NCBI RefSeq assembly: GCF_001691415.1
Contig: NZ_LRRR01000001.1
Span: 62,001 to 126,000, forward strand
Origin: Pararhodobacter sp. CCB-MM2
GTDB taxonomy: Bacteria > Pseudomonadota > Alphaproteobacteria > Rhodobacterales > Rhodobacteraceae
DNA: 64,000 nucleotides
Direction: 5' to 3'
Under the pieces are notes generated by a model. It worked only from the letters and a program-made list of their open reading frames with translations, searched no databases and was not told where the DNA came from. Shown here piece by piece: positions 1-8,931 of the stretch. Each line of letters opens with the position of its first letter. Position 1 is the first letter of the stretch. The position numbers and the translations under genes are program-made.

Positions 1-375
1 ACCGGCATGAGCGCGCTGGAGACCTTCAACGTCAACGGCGACACGGCTGCCGGTGCCATTGCCGGCGCGCTGGAGGCTGACCGCCTGCTGCTGTTGACCG
101 ATGTGTCGGGCGTGAAAGACAAGGAAGGCCATGTCCTGACCGAGATCCACCCCGACCAGATCCGCGCGATGATCGCCGATGGCACCATCGCCGGCGGCAT
201 GATCCCCAAGACCGAGACTGCCCTGCAAGCGATCGACAAAGGGGTGCGCGCCGTGGTGATTCTGGACGGCCGGGTGTCGAACGCCTGCCTGCTGGAGCTG
301 TTCACGGAACACGGCGCCGGCTCGATGATCCGGGCCACCCCGCCGCGCGTGACGCCCCGTGGCGAGCCCGTCTGA
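1..375 (+). CDS. argB: Acetylglutamate kinase, C-terminal part (gene starts before the window)
   Basis: This is the last 124 residues of acetylglutamate kinase, which phosphorylates N-acetyl-L-glutamate in the second step of arginine synthesis in the cytoplasm. The visible part has the conserved core of the family: a nucleotide-site stretch [12 protein letters not shown] (about residues 32-43 of the fragment), the [11 protein letters not shown] segment, and the C-terminal [24 protein letters not shown] typical of ArgB. The reading frame is open to base 1, so the start lies upstream. The stop (373-375) falls 14 bases inside the next reading frame, so the two genes are probably co-transcribed. 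Confidence 0.95.
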   Translation, partial: TGMSALETFNVNGDTAAGAIAGALEADRLLLLTDVSGVKDKEGHVLTEIHPDQIRAMIADGTIAGGMIPKTETALQAIDKGVRAVVILDGRVSNACLLELFTEHGAGSMIRATPPRVTPRGEPV

Positions 376-1024
376 CTCGGGAGCCTCTGAAGCTCTCGCC
401 GCCCTTGATGACCTGGGATTGGAGGCGCTGGCCGTGCTGGCGCCCGATCCCGACTTCTGCCCCCCGGACGCCCGCTGTCTGCTGCTGATCGGCCCCCAAG
501 GCGGCGCGCGCTGGTGGGACAAGGTGCAGGCCTCGCCCGAATGGCTGGACGGCGCGCCCGACCCCATTGACCGCTGGTCGAAACGCGCGCTCGGCGGCCT
601 CGCCACCCGGTTCGGCGGCATGGCCCTGTTTCCCTCCGAGGGCCCGCCCTACCCGCCGTTCTTCCGCTGGGCACAAGACTCGGGCGCCCTGTGGCAAAGC
701 CCGGTCGGCATGCTGGTGCACGCCCGCCAAGGGCTCTGGGTCTCGTTCCGCGGCGCTCTGGCGCTTCCCTTCACGCTGCCCCTGCCCCCCGCGGAACGCC
801 CCTGCGACAGCTGCGACACGCGCCCCTGCGAGGCGGCTTGCCCGGTCGGTGCCCTCTCGGCCACGGCCTATGACGTGCCGCGCTGCCACGCCTACCTCGA
901 CACCCCGGCCGGGACGGATTGCCTCACCCGCGGTTGCCTTGCGCGCCGCGCTTGCCCGATATCGGTGCGCCATGCCAGAGTGGATTCCCAATCCGCCTAC
1001 CACATGAGCAGGTTCCACCGATGA
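359..1024 (+). CDS. 4Fe-4S ferredoxin-type protein, QueG-like region
   Basis: A 221-aa protein with a bacterial-ferredoxin-like cysteine cluster near residues 142-200: [14 protein letters not shown], then a later [15 protein letters not shown]. This spacing suggests one or two 4Fe-4S clusters, as in the ferredoxin domain of epoxyqueuosine reductase (QueG), but the cobalamin domain of QueG is not visible, so I do not call it QueG. The likely start is GTG at 359, which overlaps the end of argB by 17 bases; I see no strong ribosome-binding site, so the start is uncertain. The stop overlaps the next start as ATGA (1021-1024), which implies translational coupling with the phosphatase gene. Function unknown beyond probable iron-sulfur redox chemistry. 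Confidence 0.75.
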   Translation: MASPSDSGASEALAALDDLGLEALAVLAPDPDFCPPDARCLLLIGPQGGARWWDKVQASPEWLDGAPDPIDRWSKRALGGLATRFGGMALFPSEGPPYPPFFRWAQDSGALWQSPVGMLVHARQGLWVSFRGALALPFTLPLPPAERPCDSCDTRPCEAACPVGALSATAYDVPRCHAYLDTPAGTDCLTRGCLARRACPISVRHARVDSQSAYHMSRFHR

Positions 1025-1527
1025 TGAAGCGTCTGATCCTCACCCGCCACGCGAAATCGAGCTGGGACGATCCCACCATGTCGGACCACGACCGCCCGCT
1101 GAACCCGCGCGGCCGTGCCGCCGCTGCGGATCTGGGCGGCTGGCTGGCCTCACGCGGGGACCTGCCGCAAGAGGTCCTGTGCTCGGACGCGCTGCGCACG
1201 CGCCAGACCTGGGAAGGCATTGCCCCCGCCCTGCCCGACGCGCCTGAGGCAACGTTGAAGCCCGCGCTGTACCACGCCGGCCCGGATGTGATGCTGGCCG
1301 TCCTGCGCCATGCCACGGCCGAGACGGTGATGATGATCGGCCACAACCCCGGCATCGCCGAATTCGCCGCCCGGCTGGTGGCTCAAGCCCCCGCGAATGC
1401 CGAGTTCAGCCGCTACCCGACCGGCGCGACGCTGGTCGTCAGCTTCGAGATCGCCGATTGGAAGGACCTCGACTGGCACCAAGGCTCGGTCCGAGATTTC
1501 ATCGTGCCGAAGGAAATCGTGGCCTGA
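1021..1527 (+). CDS. SixA-type histidine phosphatase
   Basis: A 168-aa single-domain member of the histidine phosphatase superfamily. The catalytic motif LTRHAKSSW lies near the N-terminus (phosphate-accepting His around residue 9), followed by HDRPLNPRGR, and the second catalytic histidine sits in MIGHNPGIAEFA around residue 108. Length and motifs match SixA, a phosphohistidine phosphatase; the actual substrate in this organism is not known. The ATG at 1021 overlaps the stop of the iron-sulfur gene (ATGA), and a second ATG follows at 1024. A longer in-frame extension back to 919 is rejected because it overlaps the conserved cysteine region of the upstream gene. Confidence 0.85.
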   Translation: MMKRLILTRHAKSSWDDPTMSDHDRPLNPRGRAAAADLGGWLASRGDLPQEVLCSDALRTRQTWEGIAPALPDAPEATLKPALYHAGPDVMLAVLRHATAETVMMIGHNPGIAEFAARLVAQAPANAEFSRYPTGATLVVSFEIADWKDLDWHQGSVRDFIVPKEIVA

Positions 1528-1593
1528 CAGCGGGTCAGCGTATTTTCGGCAGAGTGAATGCACAAAGGCGGCGCGGGGTAACCGGCGCCGCCT

Positions 1594-1616
1594 GAGTATT
1601 TGGAACAAGGTGAAAG
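1594..1616 (+). repeat. Dispersed GAGTATTT-type intergenic repeat, copy 1
   Basis: GAGTATTTGGAACAAGGTGA and a few more bases, 67 bases after the phosphatase stop. It matches the copy at 45295-45317 at 20 of 23 positions and resembles, more loosely, the reverse complement of the copies at 1651-1683 and 56135-56166. Copy 1 and the one at 1651-1683 face each other. Confidence 0.6.
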
Positions 1617-1650
1617 AGCGCGATCCGGACAATTTGAATCAAATCGCGCG

Positions 1651-1683
1651 CATCTTTGCTCTGGAAATATCCTCGGGGGGTGA
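1651..1683 (-). repeat. Dispersed GGATATTT-type intergenic repeat, copy 2
   Basis: On the plus strand this begins CATCTTTGCTCTGGAAATAT and runs into CCTCGGGGGGTGA. It is nearly the same as the plus-strand sequence at 56135-56166 and the reverse complement of 56696-56728. A G-rich/C-rich hairpin follows about 17 bases later (1700-1720), as it does after the 56135 copy. Confidence 0.7.
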
Positions 1684-1699
1684 ATTTGCGAATGCAAAG

Positions 1700-1720
1700 A
1701 GGGGGGCAGACAGCCCCCCT
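1700..1720 (-). terminator. Terminator hairpin after aapP
   Basis: Perfect 8-bp stem AGGGGGGC/GCCCCCCT around the 5-base loop AGACA, 35 bases past the aapP stop. On the minus strand it is followed by CTTTGC, a weak T run. It could also stop reading from the phosphatase side. Confidence 0.6.
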
Positions 1721-1754
1721 CCTTCGTTCGTCATCCCGCGATGCCGGTCCGGGG

Positions 1755-2543
1755 TCAGTGACCCAGGATCTGGCTGAGGAACAGCTTGGTGCGTTCCGAT
1801 TGCGGGTTGTTGAAGAACTCTTTCGGCTCGTTCTGCTCGACGATCTGGCCTTGGTCCATGAAGATCACGCGGTTCGCCACGGCCTGCGCGAAGCCCATCT
1901 CGTGCGTCACGCAGAGCATGGTCATGCCCTCTTCCGCGAGCTGGATCATGGTGTCGAGCACCTCCTTGATCATCTCGGGGTCGAGCGCCGAGGTCGGCTC
2001 GTCGAACAGCATGATGCGCGGACGCATGCAGAGCGAGCGGGCAATCGCCACACGCTGCTGCTGACCACCCGAAAGCTGGCCGGGGTATTTGTTGGCCTGC
2101 TCGGGGATCTTCACCTTTTCCAGGAAGTGCATCGCCGTGGCTTCGGCTTCCTTCTTGGGGATCTTGCGAACCCAGATCGGCGCCAGCGTGCAGTTCTCGA
2201 GGATCGTCAGATGCGGGAACAGGTTGAAGTGCTGGAACACCATGCCGACTTCAGACCGAACCTTGTCGATGTTCTTCAGGTCCGACGACAGCTCGGTGCC
2301 ATCGACGATGATCTGGCCCTGCTGATGCTCTTCAAGGCGGTTGATGCAGCGGATCATCGTCGACTTGCCCGAGCCCGAGGGCCCGGCGATGACGATGCGC
2401 TCGCCGCGGTTCACGGTGAGGTTGATATCCCGCAGAACGTGGAACTGACCGTACCACTTGTTCATGTTGGTGATCTGGATCGCGACCTCATCGCTCACTT
2501 GCATGTGGCTGCGGTCGATCGCGGCGTTGTCCATGGTTTCCAT
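1755..2543 (-). CDS. aapP: General L-amino acid ABC transporter, ATP-binding protein AapP
   Basis: A 262-aa ABC ATPase of the polar amino acid uptake family that powers import of many L-amino acids through AapQ/AapM. Walker [10 protein letters not shown] is at about residues 54-62, the Q-loop is in [10 protein letters not shown], the signature LSGGQQQR at 157-164, Walker B IMLFDEP at 177-183 and the H-loop in VTHEM. It is the last gene of aapJQMP. AAGGAG lies 9 bases before the ATG, 12 bases after the aapM stop. The order binding protein, two permeases, ATPase is the same as in the Rhizobium aap operon. Confidence in the family assignment is high. Confidence 0.95.
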   Translation of the reverse strand: METMDNAAIDRSHMQVSDEVAIQITNMNKWYGQFHVLRDINLTVNRGERIVIAGPSGSGKSTMIRCINRLEEHQQGQIIVDGTELSSDLKNIDKVRSEVGMVFQHFNLFPHLTILENCTLAPIWVRKIPKKEAEATAMHFLEKVKIPEQANKYPGQLSGGQQQRVAIARSLCMRPRIMLFDEPTSALDPEMIKEVLDTMIQLAEEGMTMLCVTHEMGFAQAVANRVIFMDQGQIVEQNEPKEFFNNPQSERTKLFLSQILGH

Positions 2544-2555
2544 GAGGGGAACTCC

Positions 2556-3854
2556 TTAGCGATGGTCGGTCTTGAGACGACGTTCGAGGTGCATCGAGTA
2601 GCGGGACATGCCAAAGCAGAAGACCCAGAAAACCGCACCGATGAAGATGAACAGCTCCCAGTAGACCCCCTGCCAGTCAGAGGTCGCGCGGATCGCGCTG
2701 GCCCGACCGATCGGATCGAGGATGCCGATGAACACCACCAGCGTGGTATCCTTGAACAGGCCGATGAAGGTGTTCACGATCCCCGGGATCGAGATCTTCA
2801 GTGCCTGCGGCATGATGATGAGACGTTGTGCCTTCCAGTAGTCCAGGCCAAGCGCGTCGGCCGCTTCGTACTGGCCGCGCGGCAGGGCGGCGAGGCCCCC
2901 CCGGATCACCTCGGCCATATAGGCCGTGGCGAACAGGGTCACCATGATGATGACGCGCAGGATCAGGTCGAAGTTGGTGCCCGGGGGCAGGAAGTAGTTC
3001 AGCAGCAGCGAGGCCGTGAACAGCAGGGTGATCAGCGGCACGCCGCGGATGAATTCGATGAAGGTCACCGAGATCCACTTGATGATCGGCATGGTCGACT
3101 GACGGCCAAGCGCGAACAGGATGCCCAGCGGCAGCGACAGCGCGATGCCCGCGACGCCGATGACGACCGAGATCATGAAGCCGCCGAATTCCCGCGAGGG
3201 CACCGGCTCGATCGCCAGCGGCAGGGCCGAGGACAGCACGTCGGCCACCGGACCGGCCAGGAACAGCCACCAGATCAGCGCCACGGCGACCGCAGCGATG
3301 GTCTGGATCAGCAACCCGCGCGAGGTCAGCGCGCGCAGGGCGACATAGCCCAGGACGAAGCCCATGGCGGCGACGGTGACACCCCAGATCGGCCCGCCCC
3401 ACAACAGCCAGACGGCGATGAAGGGATAGACCACCGAGAAGCCCAGCAACTGGCGCGGGGCCGAGGGGAACAGCACGGGCGCGACGGCCACGGCCAGCAT
3501 TACGAAGGCCAGGATCGGGCGCCAGTACAGCTCGGGCGGGTAGAAGCCGAACATCAGCTGCAGCCAGTTGACCCGGATCACCGCCCAGCAGGCACCGGTG
3601 GCACCGTCAAGGATCTGCCGGCATTCCGACAGCGACGAGGCGTTCCAGACCGAATTGGCCAGCCAAGGCAGCAGCTCGTAGCCGAAGAACAGGATCGCGG
3701 CCAGCGACAGCAGGGTCAGGACCGTGCTGATAGCCCCGTTGAACAAGTTCTCGCGCATCCACTTGACCGCGCCGACCTGGCTGGAGGGCGGCTCCTGCTG
3801 GGGCAGCATGGTCTCGCGGACATAGGGGACGGTTTGGGCATGGGTATCGCTCAT
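2556..3854 (-). CDS. aapM: General L-amino acid ABC transporter, permease AapM
   Basis: A 432-aa inner-membrane permease. About eight hydrophobic segments are visible, and the EAA-loop signature EAADALGLDYWKAQRLIIMP lies near residue 330, the site that docks with the ATPase. The long N-terminal part with extra membrane segments before the HisM-like core is typical of AapM, which is larger than ordinary amino acid permeases. It forms the channel with AapQ. The ATG is one base past the aapQ stop (3856-3858), with AAGGAACGG upstream inside the aapQ end, so the two are probably translated together. Confidence 0.94.
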   Translation of the reverse strand: MSDTHAQTVPYVRETMLPQQEPPSSQVGAVKWMRENLFNGAISTVLTLLSLAAILFFGYELLPWLANSVWNASSLSECRQILDGATGACWAVIRVNWLQLMFGFYPPELYWRPILAFVMLAVAVAPVLFPSAPRQLLGFSVVYPFIAVWLLWGGPIWGVTVAAMGFVLGYVALRALTSRGLLIQTIAAVAVALIWWLFLAGPVADVLSSALPLAIEPVPSREFGGFMISVVIGVAGIALSLPLGILFALGRQSTMPIIKWISVTFIEFIRGVPLITLLFTASLLLNYFLPPGTNFDLILRVIIMVTLFATAYMAEVIRGGLAALPRGQYEAADALGLDYWKAQRLIIMPQALKISIPGIVNTFIGLFKDTTLVVFIGILDPIGRASAIRATSDWQGVYWELFIFIGAVFWVFCFGMSRYSMHLERRLKTDHR

Positions 3855-3855
3855 G

Positions 3856-5112
3856 TCACCGTTCCTTCAGCTTGACGCGGTTGTTGTACATGTTCATCAC
3901 CGTCGAGATGATCAGGCTGATCGCCAGATAGATCAGCATCATCAGCAGCATCCCTTCCAGCTCGCGGCCGGTCTGGTTGATGGTGATGCCCCCCAGTGTC
4001 GAACGCAGGTCCATGTAACCCACGGCGAGGCCGAGCGAGGTGTTCTTGGTGATGTTCAGGAACTGAGAGATCAGCGGCGGCACGATGACGCGCAGCGCCT
4101 GCGGTAGGATCACCAGCCGCATGGTGCGGTTGGGCTGCAGCCCCAGCGCGAAGGCGGCTTCGGTCTGGCCCTTGGAGATGGCCAGAATACCGGCGCGGAC
4201 GATCTCGGCGATGAAGGCGGCGGTATAGATCGACAGGCCGATCCACATCGCCAGCAGCGAGTTCCGCATCTGGATCCCGCCCGAGAAGTTGAAGCCGCGC
4301 AGCTCCGGGTATTCCAGGTGGAAGCCCAGCGCGACCAGCACCACGATCAGCGGCACGAGGAACAGCGCGAGGCTCTTCCACCAGGTCACCGGGCGGGTGC
4401 CGGTCGCGTTCTGGACCTTGGTGGCGTTGGCCAGCATAGCCTTGTTGATCACGAAGGCCACGGCGAGGACCGCGATGATCAGCAGCCAGTTCAGCCCGGT
4501 GCCGAGGTCCGACATGCCGAACATCGCGCCGAGGTCGGTGGCGAACAGCGGGCCGGGCACGTAGACGCCGCGGTTGGTGAAGGCCATCGAATCGAAGAGG
4601 ATCATCGAAGCGGCCGGGTCGTCGCCCCGGAACGCCGAGGGGGCCGGCATCGATTCCGACATCACCGCCGAGACGACGATGATCCAGATCAGCACCGGGA
4701 CGTTGCGGAACGTCTCGATGTAGATCGTCATCAGCTTCGAGATGATCCAGTTGTTCGACAGGCGCAGGACGCCGGCCGCGACGCCCAGCACGGTGGCCGT
4801 GGCGCAGGCCATGACGGCCAGAATGAGCGTGTTGAGCAAGCCGACGACAGCCGCGCGTGCGTGGGTCGATGTCGAGGAATACTCGATCGGCCGCTGCGCG
4901 ATGTCATAGCCGGACGTGGCCCAGAGGAAGTCGAAGCCGAACGGCTTGCCCAGCGCCTCGAGGTTGGTCTTGGTGTTGTAGACCAGCCATGCCGCGCCGA
5001 ACATCAGCACGAAGAAGGCGAAGATCTGGATCGTCAGTGAGCGATACCGCGAATCGTAAAGCAGCATGCTCAGGCGAAATGACTCCCGTGGAGCCCCGCT
5101 GTCCATTGCCAT
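3856..5112 (-). CDS. aapQ: General L-amino acid ABC transporter, permease AapQ
   Basis: A 418-aa permease partner of AapM. It begins with a cytoplasmic tail and a membrane segment (LTIQIFAFFVLMFGAAWLVY, about residues 26-45). The conserved core has GLLNTLILAVMACA, the ETFRNVPVLIWI segment, and the EAA loop with EAAFALGLQPNRTMRLVILP about residue 340. It has the extended periplasmic/membrane insert expected of AapQ. GGGAG stands 8 bases before the ATG. The gene follows aapJ after a 141-base gap that contains a strong hairpin (5214-5241), so it is probably expressed at a lower level than aapJ. Confidence 0.94.
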   Translation of the reverse strand: MAMDSGAPRESFRLSMLLYDSRYRSLTIQIFAFFVLMFGAAWLVYNTKTNLEALGKPFGFDFLWATSGYDIAQRPIEYSSTSTHARAAVVGLLNTLILAVMACATATVLGVAAGVLRLSNNWIISKLMTIYIETFRNVPVLIWIIVVSAVMSESMPAPSAFRGDDPAASMILFDSMAFTNRGVYVPGPLFATDLGAMFGMSDLGTGLNWLLIIAVLAVAFVINKAMLANATKVQNATGTRPVTWWKSLALFLVPLIVVLVALGFHLEYPELRGFNFSGGIQMRNSLLAMWIGLSIYTAAFIAEIVRAGILAISKGQTEAAFALGLQPNRTMRLVILPQALRVIVPPLISQFLNITKNTSLGLAVGYMDLRSTLGGITINQTGRELEGMLLMMLIYLAISLIISTVMNMYNNRVKLKER

Positions 5113-5213
5113 AGATTGTCTCCCTGCATCCGTGCCCGGTTTTTTCTGCCTCGCACCCCTGAGTTGGGAGGGGGGTGTCGGGCGGCACGGTTATGCGTTG
5201 TCCAATAGGAAAA

Positions 5214-5241
5214 CGGCGCGCGATGGTCTCATCGCGCGCCG
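5214..5241 (-). terminator. Intra-operon terminator/attenuator hairpin between aapJ and aapQ
   Basis: A perfect 11-bp stem (CGGCGCGCGAT/ATCGCGCGCCG) with a 6-base loop lies 12 bases after the aapJ stop. On the minus strand it is followed by TTTTCC, so it looks like a Rho-independent terminator. Because aapQMP follow in the same direction it is probably leaky, or it protects the abundant aapJ message from 3' decay. Confidence 0.75.
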
Positions 5242-5253
5242 CCAAGTCTCAAA

Positions 5254-6270
5254 TTAGCGGAACGGCGGGGTGTAGAGCAGACCGCCCTGCGTCCACTGAG
5301 CGTTCAGGCCGCGGGCCAGACCGATCGGGGTTGCTTCGCCGATGGTGGCAGCGAAGATCTCGCCGTAGTTGCCGCCGGCGGCGATGGCATGCATGGCCCA
5401 CTGGGCGTCCAGGCCGATCATCGCACCGAGGTCACCCTCGCCGCCGAGCAGGCGGTTGATTTCCGGGTTGTTGGTGCCGGCAGCCATCTGCTCGAGGTTG
5501 GACGAGGTGACGCCCAGCTCTTCCGCGGCGATCAGCGCGTTCAGGGTCCAACGGGCGATGTCGGCCCACTGGTCATCACCCTGGCGAACGAGCGGACCGA
5601 GCGGCTCTTTCGAGATGATTTCCGGCAGGATGACGTGATCGCCCGGAGCTTCGAACGAAGCGCGGGTGGCGGCGAGGCCCGAAGCGTCGGTGGTGTAGAC
5701 GTCGCAGGCACCGGCCAGGTACTGCTGCTGAGCTTCGGCGTTGGTTTCGATCGGAACCGGCTCGTAGCTCATGTTGTTGATGCGGAAGTAGTCCGCCAGG
5801 TTGAGCTCGGTGGTGGTGCCGGTCTGGATGCAGACGGTGGCGCCATCGAGTTCGGTGGCCGACGACACGCCGAGCTCACGGTTCACCATGAAGCCCTGAC
5901 CATCGTAGTAGTTCACGCCGACGAAGGTGAAGCCCAGGTCGGTGTCGCGCGAGAAGGTCCAGGTGGTGTTACGGGCCAGGATGTCGATCTCGCCCGAGGC
6001 CAGCGCGGTGAAGCGGGTCTGGCCGGTGGTCGGCACGAAGTTGACAGCCATCGGGTCGCCCAGAACGGCGGCAGCTACGGCGCGGCACACGGCCACGTCG
6101 AAGCCCTGCCAGACGCCGTTTGCGTCCGGGGCCGAGAAGCCGTTCACGCCGGTCGACACGCCGCAGTTCAGCGAGCCCCGGGCCTGCACGTCCTCAAGCG
6201 TCGTGGCCGAGGCATAGCCTGCGACCAGAGCAGCCGTGGCGAGCGTGCCCAGAAATACCGATTTTTTCAT
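5254..6270 (-). CDS. aapJ: General L-amino acid ABC transporter, periplasmic binding protein AapJ
   Basis: A 338-aa periplasmic solute-binding protein that delivers amino acids to AapQMP. The ATG at 6270 is chosen because it starts a clear signal peptide (MKKSVFLGTLATAALVAGY, cleavage after ASA) and has AGGAAGAGG upstream; the frame stays open to 6384 but that extension has no signal character. The mature part has the family features NCGVSTGVNGFS, WQGFDVAVCRAVAAAVLG and LASGEIDILARNTTWT. The length fits AapJ (about 340 aa). It heads the operon and would be made in excess over the membrane subunits. Confidence 0.95.
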   Translation of the reverse strand: MKKSVFLGTLATAALVAGYASATTLEDVQARGSLNCGVSTGVNGFSAPDANGVWQGFDVAVCRAVAAAVLGDPMAVNFVPTTGQTRFTALASGEIDILARNTTWTFSRDTDLGFTFVGVNYYDGQGFMVNRELGVSSATELDGATVCIQTGTTTELNLADYFRINNMSYEPVPIETNAEAQQQYLAGACDVYTTDASGLAATRASFEAPGDHVILPEIISKEPLGPLVRQGDDQWADIARWTLNALIAAEELGVTSSNLEQMAAGTNNPEINRLLGGEGDLGAMIGLDAQWAMHAIAAGGNYGEIFAATIGEATPIGLARGLNAQWTQGGLLYTPPFR

Positions 6271-6402
6271 CTTTACCTCTTCCTGTTTCCCCACCCCTTT
6301 CGGGCGGGCGGTTCGGCCCCCTTGGGGACCCATTGCTGCCGGTTGGATCCGGCTCTGCATGGCCTGTGCCATGCGGCGCATCATAGCGATGCTGCGTAGG
6401 CG

Positions 6403-6436
6403 AATTTGTGCCGATTATTATTGGCCGTCAAGTCAA
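6403..6436 (-). promoter_or_regulatory. Possible aapJ promoter
   Basis: The 245-base gap before aapJ contains an AT-richer patch. On the minus strand TTGACG (6431-6426) is followed after 17 bases by CAAATT (6408-6403), and an overlapping TTGACT lies just upstream. The -35 is good and the -10 poor. I see nothing else clear in 6271-6515. Confidence 0.3.
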
Positions 6437-6515
6437 TCATTCCAGATGGTGATGCCTAAGCAAGTGGCACAAGGGGCCTCAAAGCCGCCTTTTCATGCCG
6501 CAAACCTGTTGGGCG

Positions 6516-7226
6516 CTAACAGCCGCAGAGGGTGAAAAAACGGGCAGCATCAAGAAAGGCCGCGCGCTTGTGAGCCGCCTGTGCGGTGGCTTCCTCGTCC
6601 TCGCCCCATTGCTCGATCTGCCAGTCCTCATCGATTCGCGAGACCTGCCAGAGCGCCTCGGGCGCCTGCACGCCTTCGGTCACCGCCAACCCGATCACCA
6701 GCGAGCCGGACATCGCCACGAGGTCGTGGAACGCGGTCAGCTGGAAGGGGGTGAAACGGCTGACTTCGGCCGCCAGACGGCCCAACGTTTCGGGGCTTTG
6801 ATCGGTCGGCATGATGCCTTGGGTGATCGACCATTGCACGCCATAGCGTCCCGCCGACCATTCCAGCAGCGGGTCCCAATGCGCGCGCTGGCGGGCGACC
6901 AGTTCCTCAGGGCCCTCGGCGCGGTAGCACAACAGATCCGTCTCGCCATAGGCGGCGATCAGTGCGGCAACCTCGTCGAATTGCACGCGCACCTTGTCGA
7001 TGGCGGCATTGGCGGCACGGGTGGCGGGCATCGATTCGGGACGGATCTCGTCTTGCTGCGCGGACCATTCGGCGGCAATCAGCTCGGCCATGTCCCGCGT
7101 GGGCAGCGCCAGCGAGGCCTTGGCCGGCGTCTTGATCGCCCGACCGTCCAGCGCGATGGCAAAGCCTTCGGGCGTCTCGGTGACGGTGACCTCTTTCCAG
7201 AAGACCTTCTTGCCCCAGCCGCTCAT
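6516..7226 (-). CDS. ATP12-family F1-ATPase assembly chaperone
   Basis: A 236-aa protein of the ATP12 family, found in mitochondria and alphaproteobacteria, where it holds the F1 alpha subunit until it joins the hexamer. Visible family features are the N-terminal KKVFWKEVTV, the GFAIALDGRAIKTPAKASLALPT segment, AAEWSAQQDEIRPESMPATR, and the acidic C-terminal DEDWQIEQWGEDEEA. The start at 7226 (MSGWGKK) overlaps the stop of the HAD gene (ATGA), so it is translationally coupled; the frame is open further upstream but inside that gene. It is last in a five-gene minus-strand chain with rarA, crcB and rluC. Confidence 0.9.
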   Translation of the reverse strand: MSGWGKKVFWKEVTVTETPEGFAIALDGRAIKTPAKASLALPTRDMAELIAAEWSAQQDEIRPESMPATRAANAAIDKVRVQFDEVAALIAAYGETDLLCYRAEGPEELVARQRAHWDPLLEWSAGRYGVQWSITQGIMPTDQSPETLGRLAAEVSRFTPFQLTAFHDLVAMSGSLVIGLAVTEGVQAPEALWQVSRIDEDWQIEQWGEDEEATAQAAHKRAAFLDAARFFTLCGC

Positions 7227-7897
7227 GCCTGCCCCCAGATCTTGGCCAGCGCGGCGTCCAGCTGATCGTAGCCGTCGATCAGCACATCCGCCTTGGCCAG
7301 CCGTTCGCGCGGGTGATAGCCCCAAGTCACACCGATGGTGTGGATGCCCGCGGCCTTGCCCATTTCCATGTCGTATTCCGTGTCGCCAACGATCACGGCC
7401 TGCGCCTTGTCGACGCCAGTCTCCCGCAAGCAGGCCTCGACCATCGAGGGATGCGGCTTGGACGGATGGTCATCCGCCACCTGCTGCGACGAGAAGATGC
7501 CCTGCAGCCCATGCGCATCGATCAGCCCGTCCAGCCCGCGACGCGATTTGCCGGTGGCGATGGCGAGTTGCAGGAACGGGTCGTCGGTCAGCCGGTCCAG
7601 CGACGCGCGGGCGCCGGGGAACAGCGGGCTGCCCTCGGCCCCATGCGCCAGACGCAGCGCCTGGTAGCTGGTCTTGTAACCCGCGACCAGCGCGTCCTGC
7701 ACGGCCGTGGTCTGCTCAGGCGCCAGCACCGCCATGGCGACGGGCAGCGAGAGCCCGACGATGCCGCGCGTGGCCTCGTCCGTCGGCGCCTCCAGCCCCT
7801 GCCCGGCGAAAGCCGCGCGCATCGAGGCAATGATATCGGCCTGGCTGTCGACGAGCGTGCCGTCGACGTCGAAAATCACCAGTCGCAGCGAGGTCAT
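7223..7897 (-). CDS. HAD-superfamily phosphatase (phosphoglycolate-phosphatase-like)
   Basis: A 224-aa HAD hydrolase. Motif I FDVDGTLVDS (nucleophile Asp about residue 10) is at the N-terminus, motif II threonine is in LAIATGKS (about 115), the motif III lysine in KPHP (147-150), and motif IV in IVGDTEYDMEMGKAAG (169-184). This is the Gph/YjjG-like arrangement with a helical cap. The substrate cannot be read from the sequence. The ATG at 7897 overlaps the rluC stop and its stop overlaps the ATP12 start, both as ATGA. An open frame continuing to 8650 is only read-through of high-GC sequence. Confidence 0.88.
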   Translation of the reverse strand: MTSLRLVIFDVDGTLVDSQADIIASMRAAFAGQGLEAPTDEATRGIVGLSLPVAMAVLAPEQTTAVQDALVAGYKTSYQALRLAHGAEGSPLFPGARASLDRLTDDPFLQLAIATGKSRRGLDGLIDAHGLQGIFSSQQVADDHPSKPHPSMVEACLRETGVDKAQAVIVGDTEYDMEMGKAAGIHTIGVTWGYHPRERLAKADVLIDGYDQLDAALAKIWGQA

Positions 7898-8931
7898 TCG
7901 AGCTCCTCGAACGGGTCCGCCGGCACGTCGGTTTCCTTCCAGCCCAGCGTCTGCCAGCTGCGCGCCATATGCGGCGACAGCGGGGCCTCGAGGGTGATCG
8001 GTTTGCCGGTCACCGGATGCTCGAAGCTGATGCGGCGGGCATGCAGATGCAGCTTGCGCGAGATATCCCCGCCCAGCTGCGCGCCCCAGCCGTCGCCCAG
8101 ATTCTCCTGCCCCGAGCCGCCATATTTGCCGTCGCCAATGATCGGATGGCCGATCTCGGCCATGTGCGCGCGCAGCTGGTGCGTGCGCCCGGTGATCGGC
8201 ACCAGTGCCACCCAGGCGGCACGGCTGCCCAGCCGTTCGAGCACCGCGTAATCCGAGGTCGCGCGCTTGGCGCCCTCGGTCTTCTCGATCTCGTTGGGAT
8301 GGATGCAGCGCATCTTCTCGCTCTCGCCCCGCATCCCGGCCTTCACGAGACCGTAGCGGATGGTGCCCATCGCGGGCGCGGGCACGCCGGCGACGATGGC
8401 CCAGTAGATCTTGCGCGTGGTGCGGTGGCGGAAAGCCTCGCCCAGACGACGGGCGACGCGCGGGGTGCGCGCCAGCAGCAGCACGCCCGAGGTATCCTTG
8501 TCCAGCCGGTGAACCAGCACAGGCCGGTCCTTGTAGCCGAATTTCAGCGCCTCGGTCAGGCCGTCCACATGCCGGTCGCCCTGCCCCGAACCGCCCTGCG
8601 AGGGCAGGCCTGCGGGCTTGTTCAGCGCGATGATATGCTCGTCCTTCCACAACACGCAGTCGCGGATCATCTCGGCATCCGCGTCCGAGATCCCGGGCAC
8701 CCGCGTCGGCGGCGGCGGGGCGGTATCGGGCAGCGGCGGGATGCGGACCTGCTGGCCGGCCTCGACCCGGTCATTCGCCTTCACGCGCTTGCCGTCGACG
8801 CGCAGCTCGCCCTTGCGGCAGAACTTCTCGACCATGCCCTGCGTGACCTGCGGGAATTTCTTCTTCAGCCAGCGGTCGAGCCGCTGCTCGCCCTCCTCGG
8901 GGCCGATGGTAACAGTCTGAACGCCGCTCAT
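7894..8931 (-). CDS. rluC: RluC/RluD-family 23S rRNA pseudouridine synthase
   Basis: A 345-aa pseudouridine synthase with an N-terminal S4 RNA-binding domain (QRLDRWLKKKFPQVTQGMVEKFCRKG and following residues) and the catalytic domain. The catalytic aspartate is in VHRLDKDTSGVLLLAR (about residues 140-155), followed by KIYWAIVAG, and the C-terminal TGRTHQLRAHMAEIGHPIIGD motif. Between S4 and catalytic domains is a Pro-rich linker (PLPDTAPPPPTRVP). It most resembles RluC, which modifies three uridines in 23S rRNA, but RluD-like specificity cannot be excluded. The start at 8931 overlaps the crcB stop. Confidence 0.88.
   Translation of the reverse strand: MSGVQTVTIGPEEGEQRLDRWLKKKFPQVTQGMVEKFCRKGELRVDGKRVKANDRVEAGQQVRIPPLPDTAPPPPTRVPGISDADAEMIRDCVLWKDEHIIALNKPAGLPSQGGSGQGDRHVDGLTEALKFGYKDRPVLVHRLDKDTSGVLLLARTPRVARRLGEAFRHRTTRKIYWAIVAGVPAPAMGTIRYGLVKAGMRGESEKMRCIHPNEIEKTEGAKRATSDYAVLERLGSRAAWVALVPITGRTHQLRAHMAEIGHPIIGDGKYGGSGQENLGDGWGAQLGGDISRKLHLHARRISFEHPVTGKPITLEAPLSPHMARSWQTLGWKETDVPADPFEELE

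Noticed and set aside
1656..3875. A 739-codon open frame on the plus strand
   Set aside because: Antisense to aapP and aapM, which are clear transporter genes; no known domain.
7223..8650. A single 475-aa fusion ending in the HAD phosphatase
   Set aside because: The first 250 residues are out of frame with rluC and have no similarity; the HAD motif I begins just after ATG 7897, which overlaps the rluC stop.
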